DNA of 64,000 bases, from the NCBI RefSeq assembly GCF_051857545.1, contig NZ_JBPZHB010000003.1, forward strand, positions 662,523 to 726,522, in the 5' to 3' direction. This document shows positions 32,647-41,887 of this stretch, one piece after another. Made by a program: the position numbers and the translations under genes. Source of the stretch: Larkinella sp051857545. GTDB lineage: Bacteria > Bacteroidota > Bacteroidia > Cytophagales > Spirosomataceae. Every line of letters begins with the position of its first letter. Position 1 is the stretch's first letter. The notes beneath the pieces were generated by a model. That model was not told where the DNA came from, searched no databases, and worked only from the letters and a program-made list of their open reading frames with translations.

Positions 32647-34239
32647 TCATCGCACCGGAGCCAGCTTGCGTTGTTGGTCCGCAATTCGCTGTTCGGCTTC
32701 GCGGATCAGCGGCTCGAACGCTTTCATTTCTTCGGGAAAAATCCGCCGGTTTTTGTCTTTCCAGTCGTGGCTGAACGGTTGGGTGATCCGGTCGCCGTTC
32801 AGAAACGCCCAGTTGCTCGGTCGCCAGTAGTTGAACCACAGGACGTTTTTCGTCAGAACTTCCTTTCGAAGCGGAGCGAACTGATTGGAAAATTCCTGCG
32901 GCTGATGCAAGGCTTTCAGGATTAATTCCGCCACCAATTGCTGGCCGTCGGTGTTTAGGTGCATCCCGTTGGTCGTCAAAGTCCCGAACGAAGCCGACGA
33001 CTGAACCGGATGAAACAGATCGACAAAACTGTACCCGTCGGATTCCGCCAGCTTTTTGATCGCATTCGTGTATTGCTCAACGGGCGCGTTCGTCAACCGA
33101 TTCGCCGATTTACCCTCCGGGGTCAGTTGCGAACGGGCGGGTTCAAACGGGATCGGCGAAAGTAGCACGATGCGCCGGTCGGTTTTCCGAATACTGTCCA
33201 GCAATTTTTGATACGCTTTGACAAAACCGGGCAGGGCTTTTTCTCCATCCAGCGACTCTAGTTGCCCGAACTGCACAAACACCACATCGGCGCCCAGGCT
33301 GTCCAGATTCTTGCTCCAGCTCCCGAAACCGACATCCCGGAATTGCTCATACACCGTGTCGCCATCCCAACCCAGGTTCCAGAGGTGGAGTTTTGTGGTG
33401 GGGTGAGCGGCCAAGAGCAGCGTTTCCAGAATCCCGTCTTTGCGCATGGTGGCGATGTTGGTGCCGCCCGCAAATGCAATCACATCGTCCGGGTTAAATT
33501 TCAGCGGCAAACGGCTCTGTCGTTTGTCCTCCGGGCGTTTCAGTTGGTCGTTCAACTGCGCTTCTTTCATTCCCGCCAGTTCGACTTTCGGATGATGGAC
33601 CAGCTTGTTGATTTTGTAGGTAACGGTTTGCGGATCACCGCTGTGAATCTGGAGGGCAATCTGTCCCGAGGCATCCCCGCCGGGGTCTTTGATCGCCACC
33701 GCCAGTTTTCCATTGATGGCCGTCCAGATCCGGTCGCCCACGGCCAGAATTTCGTAGTGATTCCACTGTCCGCGTTTGACGGCTTTCTCGCCCCGGTCGC
33801 CCCAGTCCAGTTTCTGCCGCCCGTGTTCGTGGTACAGCCGCCCCCAGACGTCCTTGCCCATATCCGCCTGATAACCCAGGGCCTGACCCGTCGCGTCGGC
33901 CTGTTTGGAGCGAAACTGAATGCCGGCATTGCGGTCGTCTGGTTCGAGTTTGACATCAACGCTCAAATAAAAATCACTCACGTTGACCGACGACCAGAGA
34001 AAGCGGTTTTTAGCTACCGGCTGGTCGGCCCGGCCCACAATGGCACCGTTTTTCACCGACCAATACGTCATGTCCGTCGCCGACCAGCCAGATAAATCTT
34101 TCCCGTTGAAGAAGGATTTGTCCAGGCGGGGTTGCGCGAAACCGGTTGTGGCGACAATCCAGAGTAGTATTGCCACAAAGGCAAACCGGTGGCGGTTCGC
34201 AGATCGGAAACCGACTTTAAGGAATTTTGGTGAGAACAT
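32647..34239 (-). CDS. Exported DUF1080 (3-keto-disaccharide hydrolase-type) plus SGNH-like two-domain protein
   Basis: 530 residues with a signal peptide ending TTGFAQ (about residue 35). Domain 1 (about 40-215) is DUF1080, a concanavalin-like fold now linked to 3-keto-glycoside cleavage (FFNGKDLSGWSATDMTYWSV, GIQFRSKQ, GQWNHYEILAVGDRIWTAING). Domain 2 (about 240-450) is SGNH-like, with NLGWDGDTVY, VVFVQFGQLESLDGE and GMHLNTDGQQLVAE. Block I reads AFAGGTNIA instead of GDS, and the block V Asp is replaced (NGMH), so the esterase site looks degenerate. A C-terminal helical tail follows. It is downstream of susCD and upstream of the heme-c dehydrogenase, suggesting a shared glycoside pathway. 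Confidence 0.82.
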   Translation of the reverse strand: MFSPKFLKVGFRSANRHRFAFVAILLWIVATTGFAQPRLDKSFFNGKDLSGWSATDMTYWSVKNGAIVGRADQPVAKNRFLWSSVNVSDFYLSVDVKLEPDDRNAGIQFRSKQADATGQALGYQADMGKDVWGRLYHEHGRQKLDWGDRGEKAVKRGQWNHYEILAVGDRIWTAINGKLAVAIKDPGGDASGQIALQIHSGDPQTVTYKINKLVHHPKVELAGMKEAQLNDQLKRPEDKRQSRLPLKFNPDDVIAFAGGTNIATMRKDGILETLLLAAHPTTKLHLWNLGWDGDTVYEQFRDVGFGSWSKNLDSLGADVVFVQFGQLESLDGEKALPGFVKAYQKLLDSIRKTDRRIVLLSPIPFEPARSQLTPEGKSANRLTNAPVEQYTNAIKKLAESDGYSFVDLFHPVQSSASFGTLTTNGMHLNTDGQQLVAELILKALHQPQEFSNQFAPLRKEVLTKNVLWFNYWRPSNWAFLNGDRITQPFSHDWKDKNRRIFPEEMKAFEPLIREAEQRIADQQRKLAPVR

Positions 34240-34321
34240 ACGTTTTCTGTTGGTTTAGGAATTTTACCCCAAATCCCAAATTTGGTTTCGGGAAATAACC
34301 GTTTATTGGCACTTTACCGGA

Positions 34322-34560
34322 CATCCCTCCGGGATTTATGGTATTGAATCGTCATTTGAATGGTGGGTTAAAACCCACGGCTACAAAATGAGTCATCCCT
34401 CCGGGATTTATGGCATTTTATCGTCGTCTGATTCGGCGGGTTGAAACCCACCGCTACAAAATGAGTCATCCCTCCGGGATGTATGGTATTGAATCGTCAT
34501 TTGAACGGTGGGTTAAAACCCACTGCTACAAAATGAGTCATCCTACGGGATGCTAAAATT
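34322..34560. repeat. Tandem repeat, three units of 72-73 bp plus a partial fourth
   Basis: Units begin with catccctccgggat at 34322, 34394 and 34467, with a partial unit at 34539. Each carries two palindromes, atccctccgggat and a gtgggtt/aacccac hairpin, then ctacaaaatgagt. Arm changes in unit 2 (ggcgggttgaaacccacc) keep the pairing. The 34240-34749 gap (510 bp) between susD and the DUF1080 gene is otherwise filled by the related inverted copy and a terminator; no gene is seen. Confidence 0.85.
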
Positions 34561-34565
34561 CGAAA

Positions 34566-34613
34566 ATCCCGTAGGGGTGAATCATCTTGTAACCCCCGGT
34601 TTGAACCGGGGGT
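34566..34613. repeat. Composite palindrome (acccccggtt / atgattcatccc family), inverted copy
   Basis: On the minus strand this reads acccccggttcaaaccgggg, then ttacaagatgattcacccct and acgggat. It differs from the copy at 44036-44083 by about three bases in 48, and is a more G+C-rich version of the tandem units next to it. Confidence 0.8.
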
Positions 34614-34690
34614 AGAGATGAACGGGGTGGGTTTAAAATCCCGTAGGGATGACCGATAGAATGACAATGAACGGTTATTTCCTGAAAGTC

Positions 34691-34735
34691 AAAAAGGGAG
34701 CTTTATACATCTGGATGTAAAAGCCCCTTTAGGGG
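34691..34735 (-). terminator. Terminator downstream of susD (first locus)
   Basis: aaaagggagctttatacatc (from 34692) pairs imperfectly with gatgtaaaagcccctt; on the minus strand the stem is followed by a T-run. It starts 15 bases after the SusD stop. Confidence 0.55.
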
Positions 34736-34749
34736 TTAGGGCAAGCTTT

Positions 34750-36258
34750 TTAATACCCCGGATTCTGTTTCATATCCGGGTTGATGATGATCTCGCCGAT
34801 GGGAATCGGGTACAGCAAATCCCGCTCGGTAACGTTAAAAGCAGCGGCTGCGGGCGCGCTACCCAGCGGATAATAATATTTCTGCGGGTTGGCCTTGATT
34901 CGCGCACCGTACTCGCTCATCGTCTTGACGGCCAGACCACTGCGGACCAGATCATGCCAGCGTTTGTTCTCAAAAGCCAGCTCGATCCGGCGTTCACGCA
35001 GGATGGCATCGCGTAAGGCCGTCTGGGTGGTGACGGTGGCAGTGGGCAACCCCGCCCGAGTCCGAACCTGATTGAGAAAACCGCCCGCATCTGCCGAACG
35101 CCCCTGCTCATTGAAGGCTTCGGCCAGCATCAGCAGCACTTCTGAATACCGGTAGACCGGCCAGTTGACCCCGGTTTCGCCGTAGCGGGCGTGCGGAAAC
35201 TGGTATTTTTTGATGTACGGCGTATTTTTATACGTAACGCCCACCAACGGCGAAGTGCCGGAATAAAACCCAATCGACGCCTTGTAGCGTTTGTCTCTCA
35301 GCGTATCCTCGTAAGCCGCCAGCAAATCCGGCGTTGGCGTGTTGTAGCAGCCATCCGTATTCGATGACGACGGTTTTACACCCGTGATGACGGACGGATC
35401 GGCCAAAACCGGTAGAAATTTATACGGCATGTAATTGCTGACGGCCTGCGACGTGCCTTCCGCGTACTGCACATCGAAAATGATTTCGCTATTGCCTTCG
35501 TTCGTCGGTTTGAAAACATCACCGTATTCCGCCACCAGCGCGTAACCCTGGGCGGTCACCTGTTTCAGAGCCGCTTCGGCTTCGGGCCAGCGTTTCTGGT
35601 TGATATACACATCGCCGAGCAGGGTGTAAGCCGCGCCCGATGCGACGCGCCCGGCGGTCTGGGCGGTTTTGGCGGGCAACAGTTTGGCCGCCTGTTCGGC
35701 GTCGGCGATGATCTGTTTGTAGACTTCCGCAATGTCGGCACGCGGCTTGAACGTGTCTTTGTACGAACCCGCCGGTTCCAGAAAAACCGGGACGCCCCCG
35801 AAATTTTTTAGCAGATCAAAATACGCAAAAGCCCGCAGGAAATACGCCTGCCCTTTCAGATTGTCTTTGGAAGCCTGATCGAAATCGACCCCGTCGATGG
35901 TGCTCAACACCTGGTTGGCGCGGGCAATGATCAGGTAGTCGTTCGTCCATTTTCCGGCCGTATTGCGGTTGTTGTTTTCGATGGTGAACGTCGATGGATC
36001 TTCTTCCGGTTTGGGGCCGCGCTGGGCGATGTTGAACACAAAATGGGTGTTGTCGGAACGCATCTCGTTCAGAATCCAGTCCTGGTTATACAGCGGTTGC
36101 AGGGGGGCGTAAATTCCGCCGACGGCCTGTTCAAAATCCGCTTTCGACTGGTAGAAACTGGCCGGTGTCAGCACGGTTTCAGGAACAACATCTAAAAAAT
36201 CTTTGCAGGCGCTGACCAGTAAAAGCAGGAGTCCCGCGAGTAAAAATCTATTTTTCAT
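34750..36258 (-). CDS. SusD/RagB-family outer-membrane glycan-binding lipoprotein
   Basis: 502 residues with lipoprotein signal LLVSAC (Cys18). It has the SusD-like N-terminal part (FLDVVPETVLTPASFYQSKA, FEQAVGGIYAPL), TPR-like helices, a middle insert for glycan binding, and the C-terminal RagB domain ending in ITEPDMKQNPGY-like residues (INPDMKQNPGY). SusD proteins form the surface lid on the SusC channel and bind oligosaccharides. It lies 20 bp downstream of its SusC. The substrate is not predictable; the neighbours suggest an oxidisable glycoside. Confidence 0.95.
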   Translation of the reverse strand: MKNRFLLAGLLLLLVSACKDFLDVVPETVLTPASFYQSKADFEQAVGGIYAPLQPLYNQDWILNEMRSDNTHFVFNIAQRGPKPEEDPSTFTIENNNRNTAGKWTNDYLIIARANQVLSTIDGVDFDQASKDNLKGQAYFLRAFAYFDLLKNFGGVPVFLEPAGSYKDTFKPRADIAEVYKQIIADAEQAAKLLPAKTAQTAGRVASGAAYTLLGDVYINQKRWPEAEAALKQVTAQGYALVAEYGDVFKPTNEGNSEIIFDVQYAEGTSQAVSNYMPYKFLPVLADPSVITGVKPSSSNTDGCYNTPTPDLLAAYEDTLRDKRYKASIGFYSGTSPLVGVTYKNTPYIKKYQFPHARYGETGVNWPVYRYSEVLLMLAEAFNEQGRSADAGGFLNQVRTRAGLPTATVTTQTALRDAILRERRIELAFENKRWHDLVRSGLAVKTMSEYGARIKANPQKYYYPLGSAPAAAAFNVTERDLLYPIPIGEIIINPDMKQNPGY

Positions 36259-36278
36259 GGTGAATCGAATGGGAGGGT

Positions 36279-39200
36279 TTAGAAACCGACGTTAACGCCG
36301 AAACTGACCGTGCGGGGCACCGGATACGAATTTTCATCGATGCCCGGCGAACTGCCGCTGGCCGAATTGCGGGTGTTCACTTCGGGATTCGGCCCCGGAT
36401 ACCTGGTGATTACAAACGCGTTCTGAACGCTGCCATAGACCCGCAGCCGGCGAATGACACTCCCGGCTTTCAGTGGAAGCGTGTAGCCCAGCGTGATGTT
36501 TTTGAACGACAGGAAACTGCCATCCTTGATGTAGCGGGTGTGCCAGCGGTCGCGCTCCAGATACGTCGTTCCCTGCTGGGTGCTGCCGTATTTGCCCGCT
36601 CCCGGATTTTCCGGCGATTTCCAGCGGTCTTTCACTTCGGCCAGGACGTTGAAAACGCCGTCGAGGTTGGTCGTCCAGTTTTCGTAATGCGTCAGAATCT
36701 GGTTGCCGTAGGTGCCGGTGAGGGTCAGCGAGCCGTCAAAATTCCCGTACGTAAATGTGTTGGTCATCCCGAAAATGAAATCCGGCCAAGGGTTGCCAAT
36801 GTCCGTATAATCTTCCGGAAACGTGATTTTTCCGTCGCCGTTCAAATCCCGGAACTTGATGGTTCCGACCTGCGAATCAGCGTATTTGGGCGAACTGTCG
36901 AAGTCTTCCTGATTTTTATACACCCCATCCTGCACGGCCCCGTAGAACATCCCGACGGGTCGGCCTACCTGCGAGCGGTGGCTGTAAAAACCGTAGCTGC
37001 TGATGCCGTGGAACAAGGCCGTGGTTGATTGGGTCGATAGGCTGACGGTTTTGTTGCGGTCGAACGAAATATTGAAGTTGGTATTCCACGAAAACCGGCT
37101 GGTGTTGATGTTGTAGGTATTGATCCCGATTTCGTGACCCCACAGTTTCAGTTCGCCGATGTTGGTCTGGATGTTACTGAAACCGGAGGATTGGGGAACC
37201 GCAACGTTAAACAACAGATCGCTGGATTTCGTGGAATAATAATTATACGTCAACTGAATGCGGTCGTTCAGGAAGTAGATATCGGCCCCCACGTTCAGTT
37301 GCTTTTTGCGTTCCCAGCCTAAGGTGTTGTCGCCCAGGTTGGTTGTGGCCCGGCCCTGAAACAGCCCGTTGTTAAAACCGTAATACACCGGGCTGATGGT
37401 CGAACGAAACGTGTAATTCCCGATGTCAAAATTGCCCGTGGTGCCGTAGCTGGCGCGGAGTTTCAGGAACGAAACCGGTTTGAATTTCCAGAAATCTTCC
37501 TTTGACACAATCCAGCCCACGGAGGCCGAGGGGAAATTTCCCCAGCGGTTGTCCGGCCCGAACCGCGATGAACCGTCGCGCCGGACCGAAGCCGTGAAGA
37601 GGTATTTGCTCTTGTAATTGTAATTCAGCCGCGCCAGATACGACAGCAAGGCCCACTCCTGAACCCCGCTGGTGACCACCACCCGACCGGCGGCACTGAC
37701 GGCCTGAATCTTGTCGTCGGCGTAGTTGCTGGCCGTAACGAGCGTGTTTTCACCCCGGTACCGCTGCGCCGTAAAATCGACCAGCGCGTCAATGTTGTGC
37801 CCGTTGAAGTCGGTTTGGTACATCAACGAGTTCTCGTTCACCCAGTTATACGACCGGCTGGTGTTGTCTGAACCGAACGGAATCCGGGGCGGGGGCGTAA
37901 ACATGACGCCGATGGTCGACGGATTGAACTGGAACACGTTGGAATTGCTGGTCTGAACGTTCACCGTCGTCTTGGCCGTCAGCCCTTTCAGGATTTTGTA
38001 TTCGACAAAGGCATTCGCCAGCAGTTGCAGATTCTTCCCTTCATACACTTTCTCTTTGGCCACCCGCAGCCAGTTCGGATTGCCAAACGTGGCCGGGTCC
38101 GAAGCCGTCAGCGTCAGGCTACCGTCCGGGTTGTAGGGACTCGCCAGCGGGGTGGTCGCCAGAGCCGCCGAAACGATGTTTTCGGAACCGTAGGGCCCGC
38201 CGTCGGTGGCAAAATTGGTGTTGGTGGCGTAATTCGGGGCGATGTTGAAACCGATTCGCACCTTCGGGCTGGGCGTGAAAACCGAGTTGACCCGCAGCGA
38301 AAGCCGCTTATACCCCGTTCCGACGATGACGCCTTCCTGACTGAAATACCCGCCCGTAACCGAGGTGCTGAAATTTTTCATGCCCGCGTTGACGGTCAGG
38401 TTGTAGCTCTGGATGGGCGCGGTTCGGGTGATGGCGTCATACCAGTCGGTGCCTTTTCCGGCGTATTGTTCGGGATTCTGAAAGGCAGCGTTCACCGGGC
38501 GACCGTTCAATTCGGCGATTTCTTTCTGAAACTGCGCATATTCCTGCGCGTTCATCATCGTCAGCCGGCGCGATTTCGGGATTTGTTCGAAACCGTAATA
38601 GGCGTCGAAATCAATCTGCGTTTTGCCGGGAATGGCTGATTTGGTCTGGATCAGCACCACGCCGTTGGCCGCCCGGGAACCGTAGAGCGAGGACGCTGCG
38701 GCATCTTTCAAAACCGTAATGCTTTCAATTTCAGCGGGGTTGATGGTGTTGATGTTGCCGGAAATGGGCATGCCGTCCACCACATACAGCGGATCGGCTC
38801 CGGCGGTGATCGAAACCGCCCCCCGGATTTTGATGTTCATGCCTTCGCCGGGCCGTCCCGACACCTGATCGATGCGCACCCCGCTCAGTTTTCCCTGCAA
38901 CAATTGCCCCACCTGCGCCACGGGCGCGTCTTTCATCTGCCGTTCGGAAATCGTGGAAATCGCGCCGGTAATGTCTTCTTTTTGCTGCGTTCCGTAGCCG
39001 ACCACAACCACCTCGGCCAATGCTTTCGTATCGGTTTTGAGCAGAACATCGACGGTAGAGCGATTGCCAACGACCATTTCCTCCGGTAAATACCCCACAA
39101 ACGAGAAAACAAGCGTCGCGTTTTCATTCGGAATGGCGAGCGTATACTGACCCTCGGCATTGGTGGTCGTTCCGCGCTGTGAGCCTTTCAGAACGACACT

Positions 39201-39689
39201 GACACCCGGCAGGGCTTCGTTTTTCTCGTCGGTCACTTTTCCAGAAACCGTCAGGTCGGGTTTAGGCTGGATCGGCAGGGGCGTAATTTCCCGAAGGATC
39301 TCGGGGGCGTTTAGAAAGGACGTTTTTCGTCGGTTGCGCTTGAGGATGATCTGCTCGTTGGTGGATTTGTATTCGATTTGCAGGGGCGACAAAAGCCGGT
39401 CGAGGACGGCAGAAAGCGGTTCGTTGAGGGCCGTAATGCTCACTTTTTCGTCGACCGGAATCATGCTCCGGCTGTAGGCAAACCGCACGTTGGCCCGGCT
39501 TTCGATCTCCGAAAGGGCTTTTTGCAGCGATATATTTTCAGCCTTCAGGCTAATGTTTCGTTTGAGAAGATCCTGCGCGTCGGATTCCCGGGCGTAGGCA
39601 ACCGCCGTGAGGAGTCCAATGAGCAGAATTTGAAGCACCGATAACCGCATAAGGGCATATACAGTCTTGTTTTTTAGAAAAAAATGCAT
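36279..39689 (-). CDS. SusC/RagA-family TonB-dependent transporter with N-terminal STN domain
   Basis: 1136 residues. Signal sequence 1-38, an STN domain (about 45-110, ISLQKALSEIESRANVRFAY) that transmits a signal to FecR, a carboxypeptidase-like domain (about 148-230, VSGKVTDEKNEALPGVSVVL), the TonB-box region and plug (VVVGYGTQQKEDITGAI, LYVVDGMPISGNI, GSRAANGVVLIQTK), and a C-terminal 22-strand barrel ending in an aromatic residue (VSFGVNVGF). It imports oligosaccharides across the outer membrane. The STN domain together with the upstream FecR and divergent sigma factor indicates autoregulation by trans-envelope signalling. Confidence 0.95.
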   Translation of the reverse strand: MHFFLKNKTVYALMRLSVLQILLIGLLTAVAYARESDAQDLLKRNISLKAENISLQKALSEIESRANVRFAYSRSMIPVDEKVSITALNEPLSAVLDRLLSPLQIEYKSTNEQIILKRNRRKTSFLNAPEILREITPLPIQPKPDLTVSGKVTDEKNEALPGVSVVLKGSQRGTTTNAEGQYTLAIPNENATLVFSFVGYLPEEMVVGNRSTVDVLLKTDTKALAEVVVVGYGTQQKEDITGAISTISERQMKDAPVAQVGQLLQGKLSGVRIDQVSGRPGEGMNIKIRGAVSITAGADPLYVVDGMPISGNINTINPAEIESITVLKDAAASSLYGSRAANGVVLIQTKSAIPGKTQIDFDAYYGFEQIPKSRRLTMMNAQEYAQFQKEIAELNGRPVNAAFQNPEQYAGKGTDWYDAITRTAPIQSYNLTVNAGMKNFSTSVTGGYFSQEGVIVGTGYKRLSLRVNSVFTPSPKVRIGFNIAPNYATNTNFATDGGPYGSENIVSAALATTPLASPYNPDGSLTLTASDPATFGNPNWLRVAKEKVYEGKNLQLLANAFVEYKILKGLTAKTTVNVQTSNSNVFQFNPSTIGVMFTPPPRIPFGSDNTSRSYNWVNENSLMYQTDFNGHNIDALVDFTAQRYRGENTLVTASNYADDKIQAVSAAGRVVVTSGVQEWALLSYLARLNYNYKSKYLFTASVRRDGSSRFGPDNRWGNFPSASVGWIVSKEDFWKFKPVSFLKLRASYGTTGNFDIGNYTFRSTISPVYYGFNNGLFQGRATTNLGDNTLGWERKKQLNVGADIYFLNDRIQLTYNYYSTKSSDLLFNVAVPQSSGFSNIQTNIGELKLWGHEIGINTYNINTSRFSWNTNFNISFDRNKTVSLSTQSTTALFHGISSYGFYSHRSQVGRPVGMFYGAVQDGVYKNQEDFDSSPKYADSQVGTIKFRDLNGDGKITFPEDYTDIGNPWPDFIFGMTNTFTYGNFDGSLTLTGTYGNQILTHYENWTTNLDGVFNVLAEVKDRWKSPENPGAGKYGSTQQGTTYLERDRWHTRYIKDGSFLSFKNITLGYTLPLKAGSVIRRLRVYGSVQNAFVITRYPGPNPEVNTRNSASGSSPGIDENSYPVPRTVSFGVNVGF

Positions 39690-39891
39690 AGGTTTGGGTG
39701 GTTAAATTGAACAATAGAAAGCCGATCATCACCTTCCGAGTGATGGTAGTCAGGAATGCTTGTTCAGAGTCAGGAGTGCCGCAATCACTCCTGATTTCCT
39801 TTACAAGCCCGGCAAAAAGAGGGGTTGTCGTTTTAGCATAGGAGGGGGTTTAGAGATTATCATTAAAATTTCGTCTTCCGGTTTTTTGCGT

Positions 39892-40908
39892 TCATTCTAC
39901 GGTACCACAGCCTTCTCCGTCGATCACGATGCTGTCGCCCCGCATTTCATAAGTAGCTTCCACCATTTGGGTCGTTATTTCCAGAATTTCCGCCAGCCGG
40001 TTGTGGTCAAAAGTGGCTTTCAGACGGCAATTGGCCAGATTCGGGTTGGCGAGTTTGATTTTGATCCCGTATTTCTTTTGCAGCCGCATCGCAATTTCCG
40101 ATAATTTTTCGTCCTCAAACGTGAGCGAAATGGGTTGCCAGGTATCGACCTTTTCCCGGAATTTCGAGAGTTCCGTGGACGTCAGCAGGCCCGAAGCGAC
40201 TTCGAAAACCGCCTGTTGCCGGGGCAATAGCAGCACCGATTTCTCTTTCCCCTGGCTGTCCGGAACCGACACCGACACCTTGCCCGTTACAACCGATACC
40301 TCATACCACGACTGATCGGAATTAGATTTTACGTTGAAACTGGTTCCCAGCACTTTCACCAGCAGCGAATTACTCTTGACGTAAAAGGGCCGCGCCGGGT
40401 CTTTGGTTACTTCAAAAAACGCTTCGCCTGCGACGCTCACCGTCCGCGACGTTTCGGAAAACGCCCGGGCCGTGTACTGAATATTGGCCTCCGGATTCAG
40501 CCAGACCTTGCTGCCATCCGGCAACTGGTGACGGACCACCTGTTTTTGCGTGTTGACAATGGAAACCGCATCGGCGACCTGATCTACAACCGGTTGGGTC
40601 GTATTCAGATAGAAGTAGATGCCCAGACTTGCGATGAGCAGCACCACGGCAGCCGCAGCATACCGCCAGACATTCGGCACCAGCGGACGGATTTTGACCG
40701 GTTGTTCCGGCTGAATTTCGTCATCGGTTTGGTGGCGGATAAGTTCCTGAATTCTTTTCAAGTGCTGGGGCTGGTCAAAGTCCCGGCTTTCGGCGGTTTC
40801 ATTGTTCAGGCTGGCGTACCATTGCTCTACCTGTTCAACTTCGTCCGGGTTGCACTTTCCCTCCAGGTATTTTTTCAACAGGTCGGGCGAAATGGCTTTT
40901 GGGCTCAT
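39892..40908 (-). CDS. FecR-family anti-sigma factor
   Basis: 338 residues. An N-terminal cytoplasmic helical domain (1-80) binds sigma, a single membrane span (about 81-101, WRYAAAAVVLLIASLGIYFY) follows, then a periplasmic FecR domain (VVRHQLPDGSKVWLNPEANI, GEAFFEVTKD, VKVLGTSFNVKS) and a C-terminal DUF4974-type STN-like domain (LSEIAMRLQKKYGIKIKLAN). It holds the ECF sigma factor inactive until the STN domain of its SusC signals. Divergent from the sigma gene at 41058 and 202 bp upstream of susC. Confidence 0.95.
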   Translation of the reverse strand: MSPKAISPDLLKKYLEGKCNPDEVEQVEQWYASLNNETAESRDFDQPQHLKRIQELIRHQTDDEIQPEQPVKIRPLVPNVWRYAAAAVVLLIASLGIYFYLNTTQPVVDQVADAVSIVNTQKQVVRHQLPDGSKVWLNPEANIQYTARAFSETSRTVSVAGEAFFEVTKDPARPFYVKSNSLLVKVLGTSFNVKSNSDQSWYEVSVVTGKVSVSVPDSQGKEKSVLLLPRQQAVFEVASGLLTSTELSKFREKVDTWQPISLTFEDEKLSEIAMRLQKKYGIKIKLANPNLANCRLKATFDHNRLAEILEITTQMVEATYEMRGDSIVIDGEGCGTVE

Positions 40909-41057
40909 AGGTTCGTTTGGTCAGCTCCTGCTTGGTTGGCTGCTTTACCTACAAGACGCGCAAAAAACCGCTAACCCTGGTGGGATTTGAAGAAAGTTTA
41001 TAACGAATACTATCTGAAACCTTAGTAGTATTGCATTCGGCCTGCTTTTTAGAATCG

Positions 41058-41654
41058 ATGCACAACCCGTACCGTGAGATGGACGCCCAGGCGCTGTGGC
41101 AACTGGTGAAAACGAAAGCCGATTCGGCGGCTTTTGCGGAACTGCACGCCCGGTTTTCCGGAAAACTCTATGCATTGGCCTACCGGAAAACCGGTGATTC
41201 GGATGCCGCCGAAGATCTGGTGCAGGATTTATTTGTGACACTCTGGGTGCAGCGGGAAGCCCTTTCCATCGACAAAACCGTTCAGGTCTATCTGTTTTCG
41301 GCGCTCAAAAACCGGATCATTTCCTACCTCCGGAAGCAAATCCTGCACAAATCGGTTTCGCTCGACGAGGTGTATTCGGAAGTTCAGGTTTCGCACTCGG
41401 CTAACGTGGTTCAGGAATGGATTCAGGTTCGGGAGGTTCAGGAAGTCTACCTGCGGGAATTGAAAAATTTGCCCGAAAAAAGCCGGGAAGTATTCGAACT
41501 CAGCCGCAGCGGTCTCGCCAACAAGGAAATTGCGGAGCAACTCGGGCTGGCCGAAAAAACCATCGAATTTCACATCAGCAAGTGCCTGCGGGTGCTGCGG
41601 GTCAAGTTGTTATACGTGGCCGGGGTTGTATCGACGCTGTTGCTGCTGCATTGA
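41058..41654 (+). CDS. ECF-type RNA polymerase sigma-70 factor
   Basis: 198 residues from ATG 41058 (MHNPYREMDAQALWQL); an upstream TTG in frame is less likely. Region 2 contains AAEDLVQDLFVTLWVQRE and region 4 has NKEIAEQLGLAEKTIEFHIS, the Bacteroidota ECF pattern often paired with FecR. The C-terminal tail LLYVAGVVSTLLLLH is hydrophobic. It is transcribed away from FecR/SusC, unlike the usual same-strand order sigma-fecR-susC. Target promoters are probably those of the adjacent Sus operon. Confidence 0.93.
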   Translation: MHNPYREMDAQALWQLVKTKADSAAFAELHARFSGKLYALAYRKTGDSDAAEDLVQDLFVTLWVQREALSIDKTVQVYLFSALKNRIISYLRKQILHKSVSLDEVYSEVQVSHSANVVQEWIQVREVQEVYLRELKNLPEKSREVFELSRSGLANKEIAEQLGLAEKTIEFHISKCLRVLRVKLLYVAGVVSTLLLLH

Positions 41655-41673
41655 TAAAAGCTATAATAGGTAA

Positions 41674-41824
41674 CCCCGGCGGGGTTTTCTGTCAATAGTA
41701 AATGCATCAGCTTATTCCCATTTCAGCCCCGGCGGGGCGTACTAACTTTATATATGTCGCCCCGCTGGGGCTCATCATCTTAATGTACTGGTTATTGCTA
41801 TTGACAGAAAACCCCGCTGGGGTA
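41674..41824. repeat. Nested foldback element with ccccggcgggg modules
   Basis: The outer arms 41674-41699 and 41799-41824 (26 nt) pair with one G-T wobble. The inner arms 41726-41740 and 41759-41773 (15 nt) also pair with one wobble. All four arms contain the small palindrome ccccggcgggg or its variant ccccgctgggg. It lies between the sigma factor and the convergent BASS gene. A 75-residue ORF (41702-41929) crosses it and is probably not a gene. Confidence 0.85.
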
Positions 41825-41887
41825 CAACCTGCAAAACCTTGCGGATTTGGTAGAACCCCGTTTTTATTTGGGTTTGATACCCACAAA

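Noticed and set aside
33262..34095. 277-residue plus-strand open frame
   Set aside because: Antisense of the DUF1080/SGNH gene, which has clear domains; no independent coding evidence.
34322..34560. Tandem repeats considered as a CRISPR array
   Set aside because: Units of 72-73 bp are contiguous and similar over their full length with no unique spacers, and no cas genes are near.
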